A stretch of 64,000 nucleotides of DNA from Piscinibacter lacus (GCF_016735685.1 NZ_JAERRA010000001.1:2046001-2110000), one strand, 5' to 3'; shown: positions 17,121-27,417, counted from the stretch's first letter. A program made the numbers and translations. Notes: generated from the letters alone by a model not told the origin.

Positions 17121-17918
17121 TCAGTCGGAGGAAGCCGCGGTCAGGGATGGCGCCACCTGTGCCTCGGCCGTCAAGGCATGCAGGTGCGCCACCCGCTTGC
17201 GCGTGCCCGGATGGGTGGCGGTGTCGGGCAGGGCCCCGAAGCAGCGGAAGGCGGCCAGCGCATCGCCGACCTCATGGCCCATGCGCTGGATCAGGCGCAG
17301 GCCGAAGGCATCGGCGGCGAGTTCCTGCTCATGGGCCAGGGCCGAGGCCTCGCGGCCCAGCACCTGGGCCACGGCCTGCGTGTGCTCGGGGTCGACGGCA
17401 CCCGGCACATGCTTGCGGTAGAGCATGCCCATGCGCGCCCAGTGGCCCTCGATCACATGGCCCAGCTCATGGGCCAGCACGAAGCGACGCTGGGCCTCCG
17501 GCAGGCCGGCCAGGGCCTCGCTCGCGACGATCACCCGGCCGAGCAGGCTTTCGGCGATCACCGGCGCCCGCGTCACCAACAGGCTGACCTGCGGCGCCCG
17601 CGGCCAGGCGGCCATCACGGCAATGAAGCTGGCGCGGATCACCTCGACCGCCTCGGGTGCGGGCTCGGCCTGGCGCAGCGCGGCCAGTCGCATGCGCTGC
17701 GAGCGGTCCAGCACCTCGGCGATGCCACCGGGCTCGCCCGGGGCTTCGGCATGGAACTGCACCCGGGCGTGCAGGCCCTGGACGCCGGCCTGCGGCGCAT
17801 CGGCCTCGGCCGCCTGCACCTCGCAGGCCATCCAGGCCGCCAGCGCGGCCACCGCGGCCCGTCCCCAGGCCCCCAAGCCGCCGCGGCCCCAGCCGCTTGC
17901 ACCCTGCCCTGTCGCCAT
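17121..17918 (-). CDS. M48-family zinc metalloprotease
   Basis: A 265-residue exported protease. An N-terminal Gly-rich stretch precedes a hydrophobic signal or anchor at about 20-37. The zinc motif HELGH is at 150-154, with the third ligand expected in ELAADAFG near 197. The C-terminal part has the family motif THPGTRKRVAHL. The ATG at 17918 has a good ribosome binding site (GGAGG). It resembles LoiP/YggG- and BepA-like envelope proteases but is shorter and lacks TPRs. It probably acts in the periplasm on misfolded envelope proteins; this is a family-level inference. Confidence 0.82.
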   Translation of the reverse strand: MATGQGASGWGRGGLGAWGRAAVAALAAWMACEVQAAEADAPQAGVQGLHARVQFHAEAPGEPGGIAEVLDRSQRMRLAALRQAEPAPEAVEVIRASFIAVMAAWPRAPQVSLLVTRAPVIAESLLGRVIVASEALAGLPEAQRRFVLAHELGHVIEGHWARMGMLYRKHVPGAVDPEHTQAVAQVLGREASALAHEQELAADAFGLRLIQRMGHEVGDALAAFRCFGALPDTATHPGTRKRVAHLHALTAEAQVAPSLTAASSD

Positions 17919-18049
17919 GTCGCACCTCCGGCGAAGCGTCCGCTGCCGGAAGGGCCGCGATCCGCACAGGCTCCACAGTGCAAGCTTGATGCCAAGGGTT
18001 AACCCGGATCAAACCCGGGAAAACCACCCATTTCCCGGCGCGTGCGTCG

Positions 18050-19507
18050 TCACGGTGCGTCGGCGGGGACGGGCTCAGGCGCGGGCGGCTCGACCTCGGA
18101 CGCTTGAACGGCCGGGGGCAGCGGCACCACACCCGTCCACTCGAACACGGCGATCGATTCGACATGCGCGGTGTGCGGGAACATGTTGACCACGCCCGCA
18201 TGCGTGCAGCGGTAGCCGGCGCGGTGCACCAGCAGGCCGGCATCGCGGGCCAGGGTGGCGGGGTTGCAGCTCACGTAGACGATGCGCTGCGGCGGCTGCC
18301 AGCCGGCCGCCTGCCCCGCCGCGGGCTGCACGCTTTCCACCAGGGCCTGCACCAGGGCGAGCGCGCCTTCGCGCGGCGGATCGACCAGCCAGCGCGCAGC
18401 CGCGCCATGGGCCTGGAGCGTGGCGGCATCGATCTCGAACAGATTGCTGGCCGCGAACTCGGTCTTGCCGGCCAGGCCGTTGTGCGCGGCATTGCCGCGG
18501 GCGCGGGCGACCAGCTCGCGGCTGCCCTCGATGCCCAGCACCTCGCGCGCCCGGGTGGCAATCGGCAGGGTGAAATTGCCGAGACCACAGAACCAGTCGA
18601 TCACACGCTCCTCGGGTTGGGCGTCGAGCAGGCGCAGGGCGCGGCCGACCAGCACCTGGTTGATCGCCGCATTGACCTGGGTGAAGTCGGTCGGCCGGAA
18701 GGGATGCTCGATGCCGAATTCCGGCAGCGTGTAGGCCAGGGCCGGGCCGCCCTCGTCGAGCCGGTGCACGGTGTCCGGGCCCTTGGGCTGAAGCCACCAC
18801 TGCACGGCATGCTGACGGCCGAATTCGCGCAGGCGGTCGAGATCGGCCTCGCCCAGCGGCAGCAGGTGGCGCAGCACCAGCGCGGTGACCACCTCGCCCG
18901 AGGCCGGCCGGCCGACGGCCAGCTCGATCTGCGGCAGGCGGTCGCGTGCGTCCATGCCCATCACCAGGGCGCGCAGCGGAAGCAGCAGGGCAGAGACATG
19001 GGGCGGCAGCACCTCGCAGCGGCGCATGTCGGCCACATAGCTCGACGCCCGCTCGTGGAAGCCGACCAGCACGGTGCCCTTCTTGACCACATGCCGCACC
19101 GACAGGCGGGCGCGCTCGCGGTAGCCCCAGGACGGCCCCTGGATGGGCCGCAGCACCATGGCCGGCCGCACGCGGCCGAGGTGCCAGAGCTGGTCTTCGA
19201 GCACGCGCTGCTTGACGGCGATCTGCGCGGCCGGGTCGAGATGCTGCATCTTGCAGCCGCCGCAGGCGCCGGGCTCCAGGCCGAAATGCGGGCAGGCGGG
19301 GCGCACGCGCTGGTTGCTTTCGCGCTCGACCGCGGTCACGCGGCCCTTGGCCCAGGCCGACTTGCGGCGGGTGATCACCGCCTGTACGCGCTCGCCGGGC
19401 AGGCCGCCTTCGAGGAAGAGCACGCGGCCTTCGGCATCGTGGGCCACGCCCTGGGCTTCGAGATCGAGCGATTCGATCTCGAAGCGATCTTGGTCTTCGT
19501 GTGTCAT
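18050..19507 (-). CDS. rlmD: 23S rRNA (uracil-1939-C5)-methyltransferase RlmD
   Basis: A 485-residue SAM-dependent tRNA/rRNA m5U methyltransferase of the TrmA/RlmD family. The N-terminal TRAM domain occupies about 5-60. The iron-sulfur cysteines are at about 72-85 (CPHF...[10 protein letters not shown]). The C-terminal catalytic domain has [12 protein letters not shown] and the nucleophile motif [13 protein letters not shown]. The last 25 residues are Pro/Glu-rich and not part of the fold. It is divergent from the MBL hydrolase gene. Confidence 0.93.
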   Translation of the reverse strand: MTHEDQDRFEIESLDLEAQGVAHDAEGRVLFLEGGLPGERVQAVITRRKSAWAKGRVTAVERESNQRVRPACPHFGLEPGACGGCKMQHLDPAAQIAVKQRVLEDQLWHLGRVRPAMVLRPIQGPSWGYRERARLSVRHVVKKGTVLVGFHERASSYVADMRRCEVLPPHVSALLLPLRALVMGMDARDRLPQIELAVGRPASGEVVTALVLRHLLPLGEADLDRLREFGRQHAVQWWLQPKGPDTVHRLDEGGPALAYTLPEFGIEHPFRPTDFTQVNAAINQVLVGRALRLLDAQPEERVIDWFCGLGNFTLPIATRAREVLGIEGSRELVARARGNAAHNGLAGKTEFAASNLFEIDAATLQAHGAAARWLVDPPREGALALVQALVESVQPAAGQAAGWQPPQRIVYVSCNPATLARDAGLLVHRAGYRCTHAGVVNMFPHTAHVESIAVFEWTGVVPLPPAVQASEVEPPAPEPVPADAP

Positions 19508-19514
19508 CGGCTGG

Positions 19515-19520
19515 ATTATC
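19515..19520 (-). promoter_or_regulatory. Putative -10 element of rlmD
   Basis: On the minus strand GATAAT (19520 to 19515) ends 7 nt before the ATG at 19507, again predicting a leaderless or nearly leaderless transcript. Confidence 0.4.
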
Positions 19521-19587
19521 CCGGCCCGCCCGGCCGCGCCCCGGGGCCGAGAATGCCGGCCCGACTGCCCTCACCGCCCTGCACACC

Positions 19588-20559
19588 ATGTCCTTCCAAG
19601 CCCTCGGCCACGGCATCACCGTCATCGACACCGACTTCATCCGCCCCGGCTTCGATGCCGCCTACCTGATCGTGCAGGACGGCCGCGCCGCCTTCATCGA
19701 CTGCGGCGTCAATCGCAGCGTGCCGCGGCTGCTGGAGGCGCTGGCCGCCCAGGGCCTGGGCCCCGAGGCGGTGGACTGGGTGATCCCCACCCATGTGCAC
19801 CTGGACCATGCCGGCGGCGCCGGCCTGCTGATGCAGCAGTGCCCCAACGCGACCCTGCTGATCCACCCGCGCGGCGCGCGCCACATGATCGACCCGACGG
19901 CCCTGGTGGCCGGCGCCACCGCCGTCTACGGCGCCGAGGAGATGGCCCGCACCTACGGGCAGATCCTGCCGGTGCCGGCCGCCCGGGTGCGCGAGGCCGG
20001 TGCGGACGAGACCGTGCAGCTCGCCGGCCGGCCGCTGCGCATCGTCGACACCCCCGGCCATGCGCGCCACCACTTCTGCGTGTGGGACGCGGCCTCGCGC
20101 GGCTGGTTCACCGGCGACACCTTCGGCATCTCCTACCCCGAATGCACCGGCAGCGGCGGCCGCTACCTGCTGCCCACGACGACCCCGGTGCAGTTCGAGC
20201 CCGAGGCCCTGCATGCCTCGGTCGAGCGCCTGATGGCCGAAGCGCCGGTCTGGATGTATGTGACCCACTACGGCGCGCTCGGCGGCAGCGTCGAGGCGGT
20301 GCAGGCCCTGGCGGCGCAGCAGCATGCGCAGATCGACCAGATGGTCGCCGCCGCGCTGGCGGTGCAGGCGGCCCATGCGGAGCCCGGCCCGGCCCGCCAC
20401 CAGGCCCTGCGCGAGGCCTGCGCCAGCCTCTACACCCGCGCCTGGCAGGCCCTGGGCGGGCCGGCCGATGCCGCACGCATCGCCGAGGTGCTGTTCAACG
20501 ACATCGAGCTGAATGCCCAGGGCCTGGGGGTCTGGCTGGACCGCCGCCGCCGGGCCTGA
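19588..20559 (+). CDS. MBL-fold metallo-hydrolase
   Basis: A 323-residue metallo-beta-lactamase-fold enzyme. The zinc motif is THVHLDHAGG with HVHLDH at 69-74; further ligands are His in DTPGHARHHF and Asp in FTGDTFG. It resembles glyoxalase II-like and Rv0786-like stand-alone MBL proteins, not a beta-lactamase, since there is no signal peptide. I chose ATG 19588 because the frame upstream is G+C-biased and lacks family features. Substrate unknown. Confidence 0.85.
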   Translation: MSFQALGHGITVIDTDFIRPGFDAAYLIVQDGRAAFIDCGVNRSVPRLLEALAAQGLGPEAVDWVIPTHVHLDHAGGAGLLMQQCPNATLLIHPRGARHMIDPTALVAGATAVYGAEEMARTYGQILPVPAARVREAGADETVQLAGRPLRIVDTPGHARHHFCVWDAASRGWFTGDTFGISYPECTGSGGRYLLPTTTPVQFEPEALHASVERLMAEAPVWMYVTHYGALGGSVEAVQALAAQQHAQIDQMVAAALAVQAAHAEPGPARHQALREACASLYTRAWQALGGPADAARIAEVLFNDIELNAQGLGVWLDRRRRA

Positions 20560-20758
20560 GGCGGGCCGCCCGGGCCGGGGTCGGCCGGGGCTGCGGGGGC
20601 TGGCAAGGTCTTGTTCAGGACAGGGGCTGGGCCGCCTGGAACTGGTCGGCCGGTGCTGCGCTTTTCCGCGCTTCGATCAGGGTTATGGCGCCTAGTCTTC
20701 GCGCCATGCCCCGGGGCTGGCGCCAGGCCCCGCCCTTCGCCTCACCATTCGGCTTGCC

Positions 20759-22414
20759 ATGCGCACCAACCTGCCCGTCACGACCCGCGAGTACCCCTTC
20801 CCCGCCGGTGAGACCCTGGTCTCGACGACCGACCTGAAGGGCCGCATCGTCTACTGCAACCCGGCCTTCATCGAGGTCAGCGGCTATGCCAAGGACGAGC
20901 TGCTGGGCCAGCCGCACAACCTGATCCGCCACCCCGACATGCCGGAAGAAGCCTTCCGCGACATGTGGGACACGATCGCCGCCGGCCTGCCCTGGTCGGC
21001 CCTGGTGAAGAACCGCCGCAAGAACGGTGACTTCTACTGGGTGATGGCCAATGTCACGCCGCTGCTGGAAGGCGACCGGCCGGTGGGCTACATGTCCGTC
21101 CGCACCCTGCCCACCCGGCCGCAGGTGCAGGAGGCCGAAGCCCTCTACACCACCCTGCGCGCCGAAAAGCAGAACGGCGTGCTGATCCACCGCCTGCAGC
21201 AAGGCCGCGTGGTGCGCGCCACCCCGCTGGGCCGGCTGGCCAGCCTGCTGCAGCCCGGCCTGGCCGGCAAGATGGGCCTGCTGGCCCTGGGCCTGAGCGG
21301 GAGCGGCTTCCTGGCCGCCGTGCTGGCCGGCGCCACCCCCTCGCCCCAGGGCCTGCTGCTGGGCACGCTGGCCCTGGGCCTGCTGAGCCTGGGCGGCGCA
21401 CGCCTGCTGCATGGCCTGACGGTGGCGCCGCTGGACAAGCTGATCCGCTTCACCAACCGCATGGCCGCCGGCGACCTGACCCAGACCCTGGCCGTGGACC
21501 GGCACGATGCCATCGGCACCCTGGGCCGGGGGCTGAACCAGCTCAATGTGAACCTGATGTCCATCGTCCGCGATGCGCGCAGCGAGGTGGCGAACATGCG
21601 CAATGCCACCCGCGAGATCGCCGCCGGCAACCATGACCTGTCGGCCCGCACCGAGTCGCAGGCGTCCTCGCTGGAGCAAACCGCCGCCTCGATGGAGCAG
21701 ATCACCGGCACCGTGCGGCAGAGCGCCGACTCGGCCCGCGAGGCCGAGCAGCTTGCCGGCCAGACCACCGCCATCACCCAGCGCAGCAGCGCCGCGGTCG
21801 ATCGGGTGACGACGACGATGCGCGAGATCAGCGGCTCGGCGCAGCGCATCACCGAGATCATCGGCGTGATCGACGGCATCGCCTTCCAGACCAACATCCT
21901 CGCCCTCAATGCCGCGGTGGAAGCCGCCCGGGCGGGCGAGCAGGGCCGCGGCTTCGCCGTGGTGGCCTCCGAGGTGCGGGCGCTCGCGCAGCGCAGCTCG
22001 AATGCGGCGCGCGAGATCAAGCAACTGATCGAAAGCTCGACCCAGAAGGTCGACGAGGGCTCGCGCCTGTCCGATGAGGCCCGCGCCACGATGAGCGAGG
22101 CGCTCAGCGCGGTGCAGCGGGTGGGCACCCTGATCCAGGAGATCAGCCACGGCGCGCGCGAGCAGCTCAGCGGCATCTCGCAGGTCAACGAGGCGGTCGC
22201 GCAGATGGACACCATCACCCAGCAGAACGCGGCCCTGGTCGAGGAGCTGGCGGCCTCGGCCAGCTCGCTGGAGCAGCAGGCCGAGACGGTGCAGTCCACC
22301 GTGGCCATCTTCCGCATCGACGGCCATGCGGCCCACCAGCCCCTGCCCGATGCCGTCGCGCTGCGGCGCGAGGCCAAGGTCAGCGCCGGCGCCGCGATGC
22401 CGCAGCCGGCCTGA
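20759..22414 (+). CDS. Aer-like PAS-domain methyl-accepting chemotaxis protein
   Basis: A 551-residue chemoreceptor. An N-terminal PAS domain (about 15-120) carries the Aer-type motif [17 protein letters not shown] at 54-70. Two hydrophobic stretches at 171-191 and 197-217 form a membrane hairpin with almost no periplasmic loop. A HAMP domain (217-270) and the signalling hairpin follow, with the conserved tip [20 protein letters not shown] near 375. It probably senses redox or energy state through a PAS-bound flavin, as Aer does. No che or flagellar genes lie in the window. Confidence 0.92.
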   Translation: MRTNLPVTTREYPFPAGETLVSTTDLKGRIVYCNPAFIEVSGYAKDELLGQPHNLIRHPDMPEEAFRDMWDTIAAGLPWSALVKNRRKNGDFYWVMANVTPLLEGDRPVGYMSVRTLPTRPQVQEAEALYTTLRAEKQNGVLIHRLQQGRVVRATPLGRLASLLQPGLAGKMGLLALGLSGSGFLAAVLAGATPSPQGLLLGTLALGLLSLGGARLLHGLTVAPLDKLIRFTNRMAAGDLTQTLAVDRHDAIGTLGRGLNQLNVNLMSIVRDARSEVANMRNATREIAAGNHDLSARTESQASSLEQTAASMEQITGTVRQSADSAREAEQLAGQTTAITQRSSAAVDRVTTTMREISGSAQRITEIIGVIDGIAFQTNILALNAAVEAARAGEQGRGFAVVASEVRALAQRSSNAAREIKQLIESSTQKVDEGSRLSDEARATMSEALSAVQRVGTLIQEISHGAREQLSGISQVNEAVAQMDTITQQNAALVEELAASASSLEQQAETVQSTVAIFRIDGHAAHQPLPDAVALRREAKVSAGAAMPQPA

Positions 22415-22450
22415 GGCCGTCCGACCCGCGGGTTCACCCGGGGGTGGCTC

Positions 22451-22485
22451 TAAACTGCGACGCCGCGCCCGGGCCTGCCCGGGCG
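22451..22485 (+). promoter_or_regulatory. Putative promoter and 5' hairpin before the GDT1 gene
   Basis: TAAACT (22451-22456) could be a -10. From 22466 to 22485 lies CGCCCGGGC-CT-GCCCGGGCG, a perfect inverted repeat followed by TTGTTGTTT. It could terminate the upstream chemoreceptor transcript or form the very 5' end of the GDT1 mRNA. I do not recognise the yybP-ykoY manganese riboswitch that often precedes such genes. Confidence 0.4.
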
Positions 22486-22522
22486 TTGTTGTTTGGATGC
22501 CCCGCCACCCCACGGACCCTGC

Positions 22523-23098
22523 ATGTCCATCGATGCCCTGCTCGTCTCCACCGGCGTTGTCGCCGTCAGCGAGATCGGCGACAAGACCCAGTTGCTGGCC
22601 CTGCTGCTGGCCGCCCGCTTCCACCGCGCGAGGCCGATCATCGCGGGCATCTTCGTCGCGACCCTGGCCAACCATGCCGCGGCCGGCGCGCTGGGCGCCT
22701 GGATCCAGAGCCTGCTGCCGGACCACTGGCTGCGCTGGCTGCTGGCGGCCAGTTTCTTCGCCGTGGCTGCCTGGACGCTCAAGCCCGACACCCTGGACGA
22801 GGACGACGGGGCGCCCAAAACCAGCGCGATGGGCGTTTTCGGCATCACCGTGGTGGCCTTCTTCCTGGCCGAGATGGGCGACAAGACGCAGATCGCCACC
22901 GTGATGCTGGCGGCCAAGTACGACAGCCTGATCGCCGTGACCATGGGCACCACCCTGGGCATGATGCTGGCCAATGTGCCGGCCGTGCTGCTCGGCGACC
23001 GGGCGGTGCACTTCGTGCCCCTGGTCTGGGTGCGGCGCGTGGCGGCCATCCTCTTTGCCCTGCTCGGCCTGGCGGTGCTGCTGGGCGTCGGCGGCTGA
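22523..23098 (+). CDS. TMEM165/GDT1-family (UPF0016) manganese exporter
   Basis: A 191-residue inner-membrane protein with six predicted segments in two halves. Each half carries the family signature: EIGDKTQ at 17-23 and EMGDKTQ at 117-123, whose acidic residues bind the transported cation. Bacterial members such as MneA export Mn2+. The acidic loop between halves (LDEDD, 91-95) is normal for the family. The start is the ATG at 22523; ten further in-frame codons upstream lack homology. Confidence 0.9.
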   Translation: MSIDALLVSTGVVAVSEIGDKTQLLALLLAARFHRARPIIAGIFVATLANHAAAGALGAWIQSLLPDHWLRWLLAASFFAVAAWTLKPDTLDEDDGAPKTSAMGVFGITVVAFFLAEMGDKTQIATVMLAAKYDSLIAVTMGTTLGMMLANVPAVLLGDRAVHFVPLVWVRRVAAILFALLGLAVLLGVGG

Positions 23099-23125
23099 GC
23101 CGCCTTTTTCGGAAAGCGAACCCCC

Positions 23126-23509
23126 ATGCGTCTGCTGCACACCATGCTGCGCGTCGGCGACCTGCCGCGTGCGATCGACTTCTACACCCGCATCCTCGGC
23201 ATGCGCCTGCTGCGCACGACCGAGCGGCCGGAGCAGGGCTACAGCCTGGCCTTCGTCGGCTACGGCAACAACCCCGAACATGCCGAGATCGAGCTGACCT
23301 ACAACCACGGCGTCAGCAGCTACGAGATCGGCACCGCCTACGGCCACATCGCCCTGGGCGTGCCGGATGTGGCGGCCACCTGCGAGCGCATCCGCGCGGC
23401 CGGCGGCACCATCACCCGCGAGGCCGGCCCGGTCAAGGGCGGCTCGACGGTGATCGCCTTCGTGCAGGACCCGGACGGCTACAAGATCGAGCTGATCGAG
23501 CGAGCCTGA
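23126..23509 (+). CDS. gloA: Lactoylglutathione lyase (glyoxalase I)
   Basis: A 127-residue enzyme that isomerises the methylglyoxal-glutathione adduct to S-lactoylglutathione. The sequence follows the short Ni-dependent GloA class throughout: [13 protein letters not shown] with metal His5, the Glu in AEIELTYN near 56, the His in YGHIALGV near 74 and the Glu in DGYKIELIE near 123. Length is typical (about 130). It lies 27 bp after the GDT1 gene in the same direction and may share its transcript. Confidence 0.95.
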   Translation: MRLLHTMLRVGDLPRAIDFYTRILGMRLLRTTERPEQGYSLAFVGYGNNPEHAEIELTYNHGVSSYEIGTAYGHIALGVPDVAATCERIRAAGGTITREAGPVKGGSTVIAFVQDPDGYKIELIERA

Positions 23510-23546
23510 CCAGGCCCCGCCCGAGGTGCCGCGCCCTTGACGCGGC

Positions 23547-24221
23547 TCAGGCCTGGCGGCGCGTGCCCCGGGCGGCCAGGCGGCTGCGGACTTCGCGCAG
23601 ATCGTCCTCGGTGTCGAGGTCGATGAGCACGCCGGGATCGTCCACTTCCACGGCCTGGGCTGGATAGCGGGCGATCAGGCGCCGCGCGCCGGTGTCGCCG
23701 CGCAGGCGGCTCAGCTCGGAATACAGCTCGGCGCCGAAAGCCACCGGGTGGCCGCGGCGGCCGGCATGCTGGGCATAGGCGATGGGCAGGTGCTCCAGCC
23801 CGGCGGCGACCGCGGCCAGGGTGTCGGGCCGCACCAAGGGCATGTCGCCGGGCAGCACCAGCCAGCCGCGCGCATGCGGGCGAGCCATCACCCCGGCGGC
23901 GATGGAGTCGCCCATGCCGGGCAGAGGCTCGCCCTCGACGGGCGGCTCGGGCGCCCGGGTGGCTTGGGCGGGCAGGCTCAGCAAGGCCTCGGGCGCGATG
24001 CGGCCGGCCAGCAGGGGCCGCAGGTCGGGCCGCAGCACCACCAGCAGCTCCAGGCCGCTGGCCTGCGCCGCCTGCACCGTGGCCTGCAAGACGCTGCCGA
24101 CCTCGCCGAGCGGCTGGGCCAGCTTGTGGCCCAGGCCCTGGAAGCGGCTGCCCTGCCCGGCCGCCAGCACGACGACCACGGGGCGCCGCGGCGCGCCCGG
24201 GCTTGCGGGATGTGCATTCAT
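23547..24221 (-). CDS. mocA: Molybdenum cofactor cytidylyltransferase (MocA-like)
   Basis: A 224-residue nucleotidyltransferase. The nucleotide-binding motif VVVLAAGQGSRFQG lies at about 15-28 and is followed by HKLAQPL; the metal-binding block LVLPGDMPLV is near 125. MocA makes the cytosine dinucleotide form of molybdopterin used by xanthine-oxidase-family enzymes. The co-directional two-subunit molybdenum hydroxylase just upstream supports this over a MobA (guanylyl) assignment. About 200 bp separate it from the hydroxylase. Confidence 0.85.
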   Translation of the reverse strand: MNAHPASPGAPRRPVVVVLAAGQGSRFQGLGHKLAQPLGEVGSVLQATVQAAQASGLELLVVLRPDLRPLLAGRIAPEALLSLPAQATRAPEPPVEGEPLPGMGDSIAAGVMARPHARGWLVLPGDMPLVRPDTLAAVAAGLEHLPIAYAQHAGRRGHPVAFGAELYSELSRLRGDTGARRLIARYPAQAVEVDDPGVLIDLDTEDDLREVRSRLAARGTRRQA

Positions 24222-24380
24222 GCCCGCCCCTTCCCTGCGCCCTGCCGCAGCGGGGGCTGCGGGGGCGTCCGGGGCGATGCTTGATTTGTTGTCGGAACCA
24301 TACCAGCATCAGACCGAAAAGTCGGCCGATGCGCATCGGGGCCGGTCCTGTGCAGGCTTTCCCTCGGGAACTTTGCAGCC

Positions 24381-24415
24381 GGCCCGATCTGTGCCATCGT
24401 GGCACGGACCGGGCC
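24381..24415. terminator. Nested inverted repeat after the molybdenum hydroxylase genes
   Basis: GGCCCG-ATCT-GTGCCA-TCG-TGGCAC-GGAC-CGGGCC forms two stacked stems with a symmetric internal loop. It lies 10 bp past the stop of the large-subunit gene. There is no T-tract, so it may be an RNA-stabilising structure rather than a strong terminator. Confidence 0.4.
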
Positions 24416-24425
24416 GCCCCGGCGC

Positions 24426-26690
24426 TCAGGCCAGGCTGGCAAAGGGCAGCTCGCGCAGGCGCTTGCCGCTCAGCACGGCCAAGGCATTGGCCACGGCCGG
24501 TGCGATGGGCGGCGTGCCCGGCTCGCCCAGGCCGGTGGGTGGCGCGTCGCTGGGCACGAAGTGCGCGTCGATCGGCGGCACATCGCTCAAGCGCGGCGGC
24601 GGGTAGTCGCTGAACTGGGTCTGCTCGACCCGGCCGTCCTTGAGCGTGATCGCCACGCCCGGCAGGGTCATGGCCAGGCCATAGACCATGCCGCCCTCGA
24701 TCTGCGCCCGCGCCGCCAGCGGGTTGACGATCGTGTTGGCATGCACGCCCGCGGTGACGCGGTGCAGCTTGGGCCGGCCCTCGACCAGTGAGGCCTCGAC
24801 CACATAGGCCACGACCGAGCCGAAGCTCTCGTGCACCGCCACGCCCCAGGCCTGGCCGGCGGGCAGCTTGCGCTGGCCGTAGCCGCTTTGCTTGACGGCC
24901 AGCTCCAGCGCCGCCACGTGGCGGGCCAGGCGCGCCGGCTCGGGCGCGGCCCGCCAGCGCGCCAGGCGCCAGGCCACCGGATCCTGGCCCGCGGCATGGG
25001 CCAGCTCGTCGGCCAGGGTCTCCATCACATAGGCGGTGTGGGTGTGGCCGACCGAACGCCACCAGAGCACCGGGATGGGCAGCTCGGGGTGGGTCACCCG
25101 CAGCCGCATCGGCAGGCCGTAGAGGTTCTCGACGACGCCTTCGGTCATGGTGTGGTCGATGCCGTTCTTGACCAGCACCGGCTCGAAGGGCGTGCCCGTG
25201 ACCAGGGACTGGCCGACGATGACATGGTCCCAGGCCAGCGGGCGGCCCTGGGCATCGAGCGCGATGTCCACCCGGTGCAGGTGCATCGGCCGGTAGTAGC
25301 CGCCCTGCACATCGTCCTCGCGGCTCCACATCACCTTGACCGGGCCGGGCTTGGCGCCCGGCTGGGCCAGCCAGGCCTTGGCCAGGGCCGCGGCCTCGCG
25401 CAGGTAATCGGAGCTTGGCACCGCGCGGCGGCCGAAGCCGCCGCCCGCGGGCATGGTGTTGAGCGTCACGTTCTCGGGCTTGAGGCCGAGGGTCTGGGCG
25501 ATGGCGCCCTGGTCGATGGTCTGGAACTGGCTGCCCGCCCAGACCGTGGCCTTGCCCTGGGCCAGTTCGCTCAGATCGAAGGTCGCGTTCAGCGGCTCCA
25601 TCGGCGTGTGGGCCAGGTAGGGGAAGCGGAAGCTGGCCTGGATCGACCGGGCTGCGCCGCGGGCGGCGGACACGTCATGCGCCCGGGCGGTCAGCTTGGG
25701 CGCACGGGCTTCTTCCTCGAAGCGGGCAAAAAGGCCGGCGGTGGACAGGCCGGCCGCCGGGCCGTCCTTCCAGCTCACCTTCAGCGCGTCGCGGGCCTGC
25801 TTGGCCGCCCAGTAGCCGGTGGCGACGATGGCCACGCCGCTGCCGCCGCGGTCGGTCGGCGTCTCGAACACGGCCAGCACGCCGGGGATGGCGCGGGCCG
25901 CCGTCGCATCCAGGCTGGCCACCTTGCCGCCGAAGGTCGGCGCGTGTTGCAGCAGCGCGGTCTTCATGTCCGGCAGGCGCAGGTCCATGCCGTAGACCTT
26001 CTCGCCGCGGGCCGTCAGCGCAGCATCCAGGCGGCCCTTGGGCTGGCCGATGATGCGGAAGTCGGCGGCCTGCTTCAGCGTCACCTGGGCCGGCAGCGGT
26101 TGCTTGGCGGCGGCCTCGGCCAGGCTGGCATAGCTGGCGCGGCGCGTGCCGGCGATCACCTGGCCGGCCTCGGTGCGGCAGGCCGACACCGGCACGCCCC
26201 ACTGCGCGGCCGCGGCCTGCACCAGCACGGCCCGCGCGGTGGCGCCGATCTGGCGGTAATGCGGCCAACTGTGGGCGATGGCGGTCGAGCCGCCGGTCAT
26301 CTGGATGCCGAAGTTCGGATCCTTGTAGGCCGCGCCCGCCGGCGCCAGGCTGGCGCGGACCTGCGACCAGTCCAGATCCATCTCCTCGGCCAGCAGCATG
26401 GGCAGCGCGGTCAGCGCGCCCTGGCCGAAATCCAGCCGGTTCACGCGGATCTCCACCGTGTTGTCCGGCCGGATCTGCACGAAGGCGCTGGGCTGGGGCA
26501 GCGGCTTGGGCGCTGCGGCGGCAGGCTCGGCGGCCTCGGCCTGCGGCGGCGCGCCAAAGCCGATCAGCAGGCCGCCGCCGGCAGCCACCGAAAGTTGCAG
26601 CCAGGCACGGCGGCTCAGGCCGGATTCGGCCGGCGCGGCGGATGCGGCCGACGAGGCCGATGCGGCACTCAGGCGATCGAAAGCAGCCAT
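24426..26690 (-). CDS. Molybdopterin-binding large subunit of an xanthine-oxidase-family (IorB-type) hydroxylase
   Basis: A 754-residue subunit of the isoquinoline 1-oxidoreductase (IorB) type, with a Tat signal SRRAWLQLSVAAGGGLLIGF at about 26-45, so the enzyme should be periplasmic. The molybdopterin domain has NRLDFGQGALTALPMLLAEE, the glycine-rich PAGGGFGRR and the ending GEPGTPPIAPAVANAL that contains the catalytic-base Glu. The ATG is 1 bp after the small-subunit stop. No FAD subunit is encoded nearby, so electrons probably pass to a cytochrome, as in other IorAB-type enzymes. Substrate (aldehyde or N-heterocycle) unknown. Confidence 0.9.
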   Translation of the reverse strand: MAAFDRLSAASASSAASAAPAESGLSRRAWLQLSVAAGGGLLIGFGAPPQAEAAEPAAAAPKPLPQPSAFVQIRPDNTVEIRVNRLDFGQGALTALPMLLAEEMDLDWSQVRASLAPAGAAYKDPNFGIQMTGGSTAIAHSWPHYRQIGATARAVLVQAAAAQWGVPVSACRTEAGQVIAGTRRASYASLAEAAAKQPLPAQVTLKQAADFRIIGQPKGRLDAALTARGEKVYGMDLRLPDMKTALLQHAPTFGGKVASLDATAARAIPGVLAVFETPTDRGGSGVAIVATGYWAAKQARDALKVSWKDGPAAGLSTAGLFARFEEEARAPKLTARAHDVSAARGAARSIQASFRFPYLAHTPMEPLNATFDLSELAQGKATVWAGSQFQTIDQGAIAQTLGLKPENVTLNTMPAGGGFGRRAVPSSDYLREAAALAKAWLAQPGAKPGPVKVMWSREDDVQGGYYRPMHLHRVDIALDAQGRPLAWDHVIVGQSLVTGTPFEPVLVKNGIDHTMTEGVVENLYGLPMRLRVTHPELPIPVLWWRSVGHTHTAYVMETLADELAHAAGQDPVAWRLARWRAAPEPARLARHVAALELAVKQSGYGQRKLPAGQAWGVAVHESFGSVVAYVVEASLVEGRPKLHRVTAGVHANTIVNPLAARAQIEGGMVYGLAMTLPGVAITLKDGRVEQTQFSDYPPPRLSDVPPIDAHFVPSDAPPTGLGEPGTPPIAPAVANALAVLSGKRLRELPFASLA

Positions 26691-26691
26691 C

Positions 26692-27186
26692 TCAAGCCCC
26701 CTTCTTCTGGCTGGCCAGCGTCTTCGCCGCCGCATGGATGGCCGCGCGGATGCGCGGGTAGGTGCCGCAGCGGCAGACATTGCCGGCCATGGCCGCGTCG
26801 ATCTCGGCATCGCTGGGCTGGGGGTTGGCGGCCAGCAGCGCCGTCGCGCCCATGATCTGGCCGCTCTGGCAGTAGCCGCACTGGGCCACATCGTGCGCAA
26901 TCCAGGCCGCGCGAACGGCCGCCCCGGCGGCAGCGGCCGGGCCCTGCTCGCCCACCGCCTCGATGGTCGTGACCGCCTGCGCACCCACCGCGGCAATCGG
27001 CAGCACGCAAGACCGGGTGGCCTGGCCGTCGACATGCACCGTGCAGGCCCCGCAAGCCGCGATGCCGCAGCCGAACTTGCTGCCGCACAGGCCCAGCTCG
27101 TCGCGCAGCACCCAGAGCAGGGGGGTGGAAGGGTCCGACTGCACCGGCGTGGGCCGGCCGTTGAGGTTCAGGGTCGTCGTGGGCAT
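26692..27186 (-). CDS. [2Fe-2S] small subunit of the molybdenum hydroxylase (IorA-type)
   Basis: A 164-residue electron-transfer subunit with two iron-sulfur clusters. The plant-type ferredoxin motif is [20 protein letters not shown] around 35-54 with a fourth Cys in TRSCVLP. The second cluster lies in CGYCQSGQ near 105 and [10 protein letters not shown] near 142. It has no signal peptide, so it would be co-exported with the Tat-tagged large subunit. A GGAG ribosome binding site precedes the ATG. Divergent from pdxH across 231 bp. Confidence 0.93.
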   Translation of the reverse strand: MPTTTLNLNGRPTPVQSDPSTPLLWVLRDELGLCGSKFGCGIAACGACTVHVDGQATRSCVLPIAAVGAQAVTTIEAVGEQGPAAAAGAAVRAAWIAHDVAQCGYCQSGQIMGATALLAANPQPSDAEIDAAMAGNVCRCGTYPRIRAAIHAAAKTLASQKKGA

Positions 27187-27381
27187 CGCGGCTCCGTGCG
27201 GCTTGGGGTGTCGGTGGGGCGGGAAAGAACAGCGCAAGCTTTCCGTCAGCCGGCCGATGGTCGCGCCTCCCGGCCCTTGCCGGGCATCCCCGGGACAAAC
27301 CCCGACGCCAACCCAGGGTTCATCCCAGGTCACAGACAAAGCCCCTGCGAGCGTGTACGCCAAGCGCCCGCGCCCTCCCCA

Positions 27382-27411
27382 CGGACAGGGCCGGCGACCC
27401 GCTCCTAAACT
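27382..27411 (+). promoter_or_regulatory. Putative promoter of pdxH
   Basis: CGGACA (27382-27387) and TAAACT (27406-27411) are 18 bp apart. The -10 ends 6 nt before the ATG at 27418, predicting a leaderless transcript. Confidence 0.45.
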
Positions 27412-27417
27412 GGGTGC

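Noticed and set aside
22451..22522. yybP-ykoY manganese riboswitch before the GDT1 gene
   Set aside because: Expected from family knowledge, but the 5' region is too short and the conserved loop sequences are not present; only a simple hairpin is seen.
20615..23347. A 910-codon open frame on the minus strand
   Set aside because: It lies opposite the chemoreceptor, GDT1 and gloA genes, is His/Gln/Gly-rich without any family motif, and is typical of frames opened by high GC.
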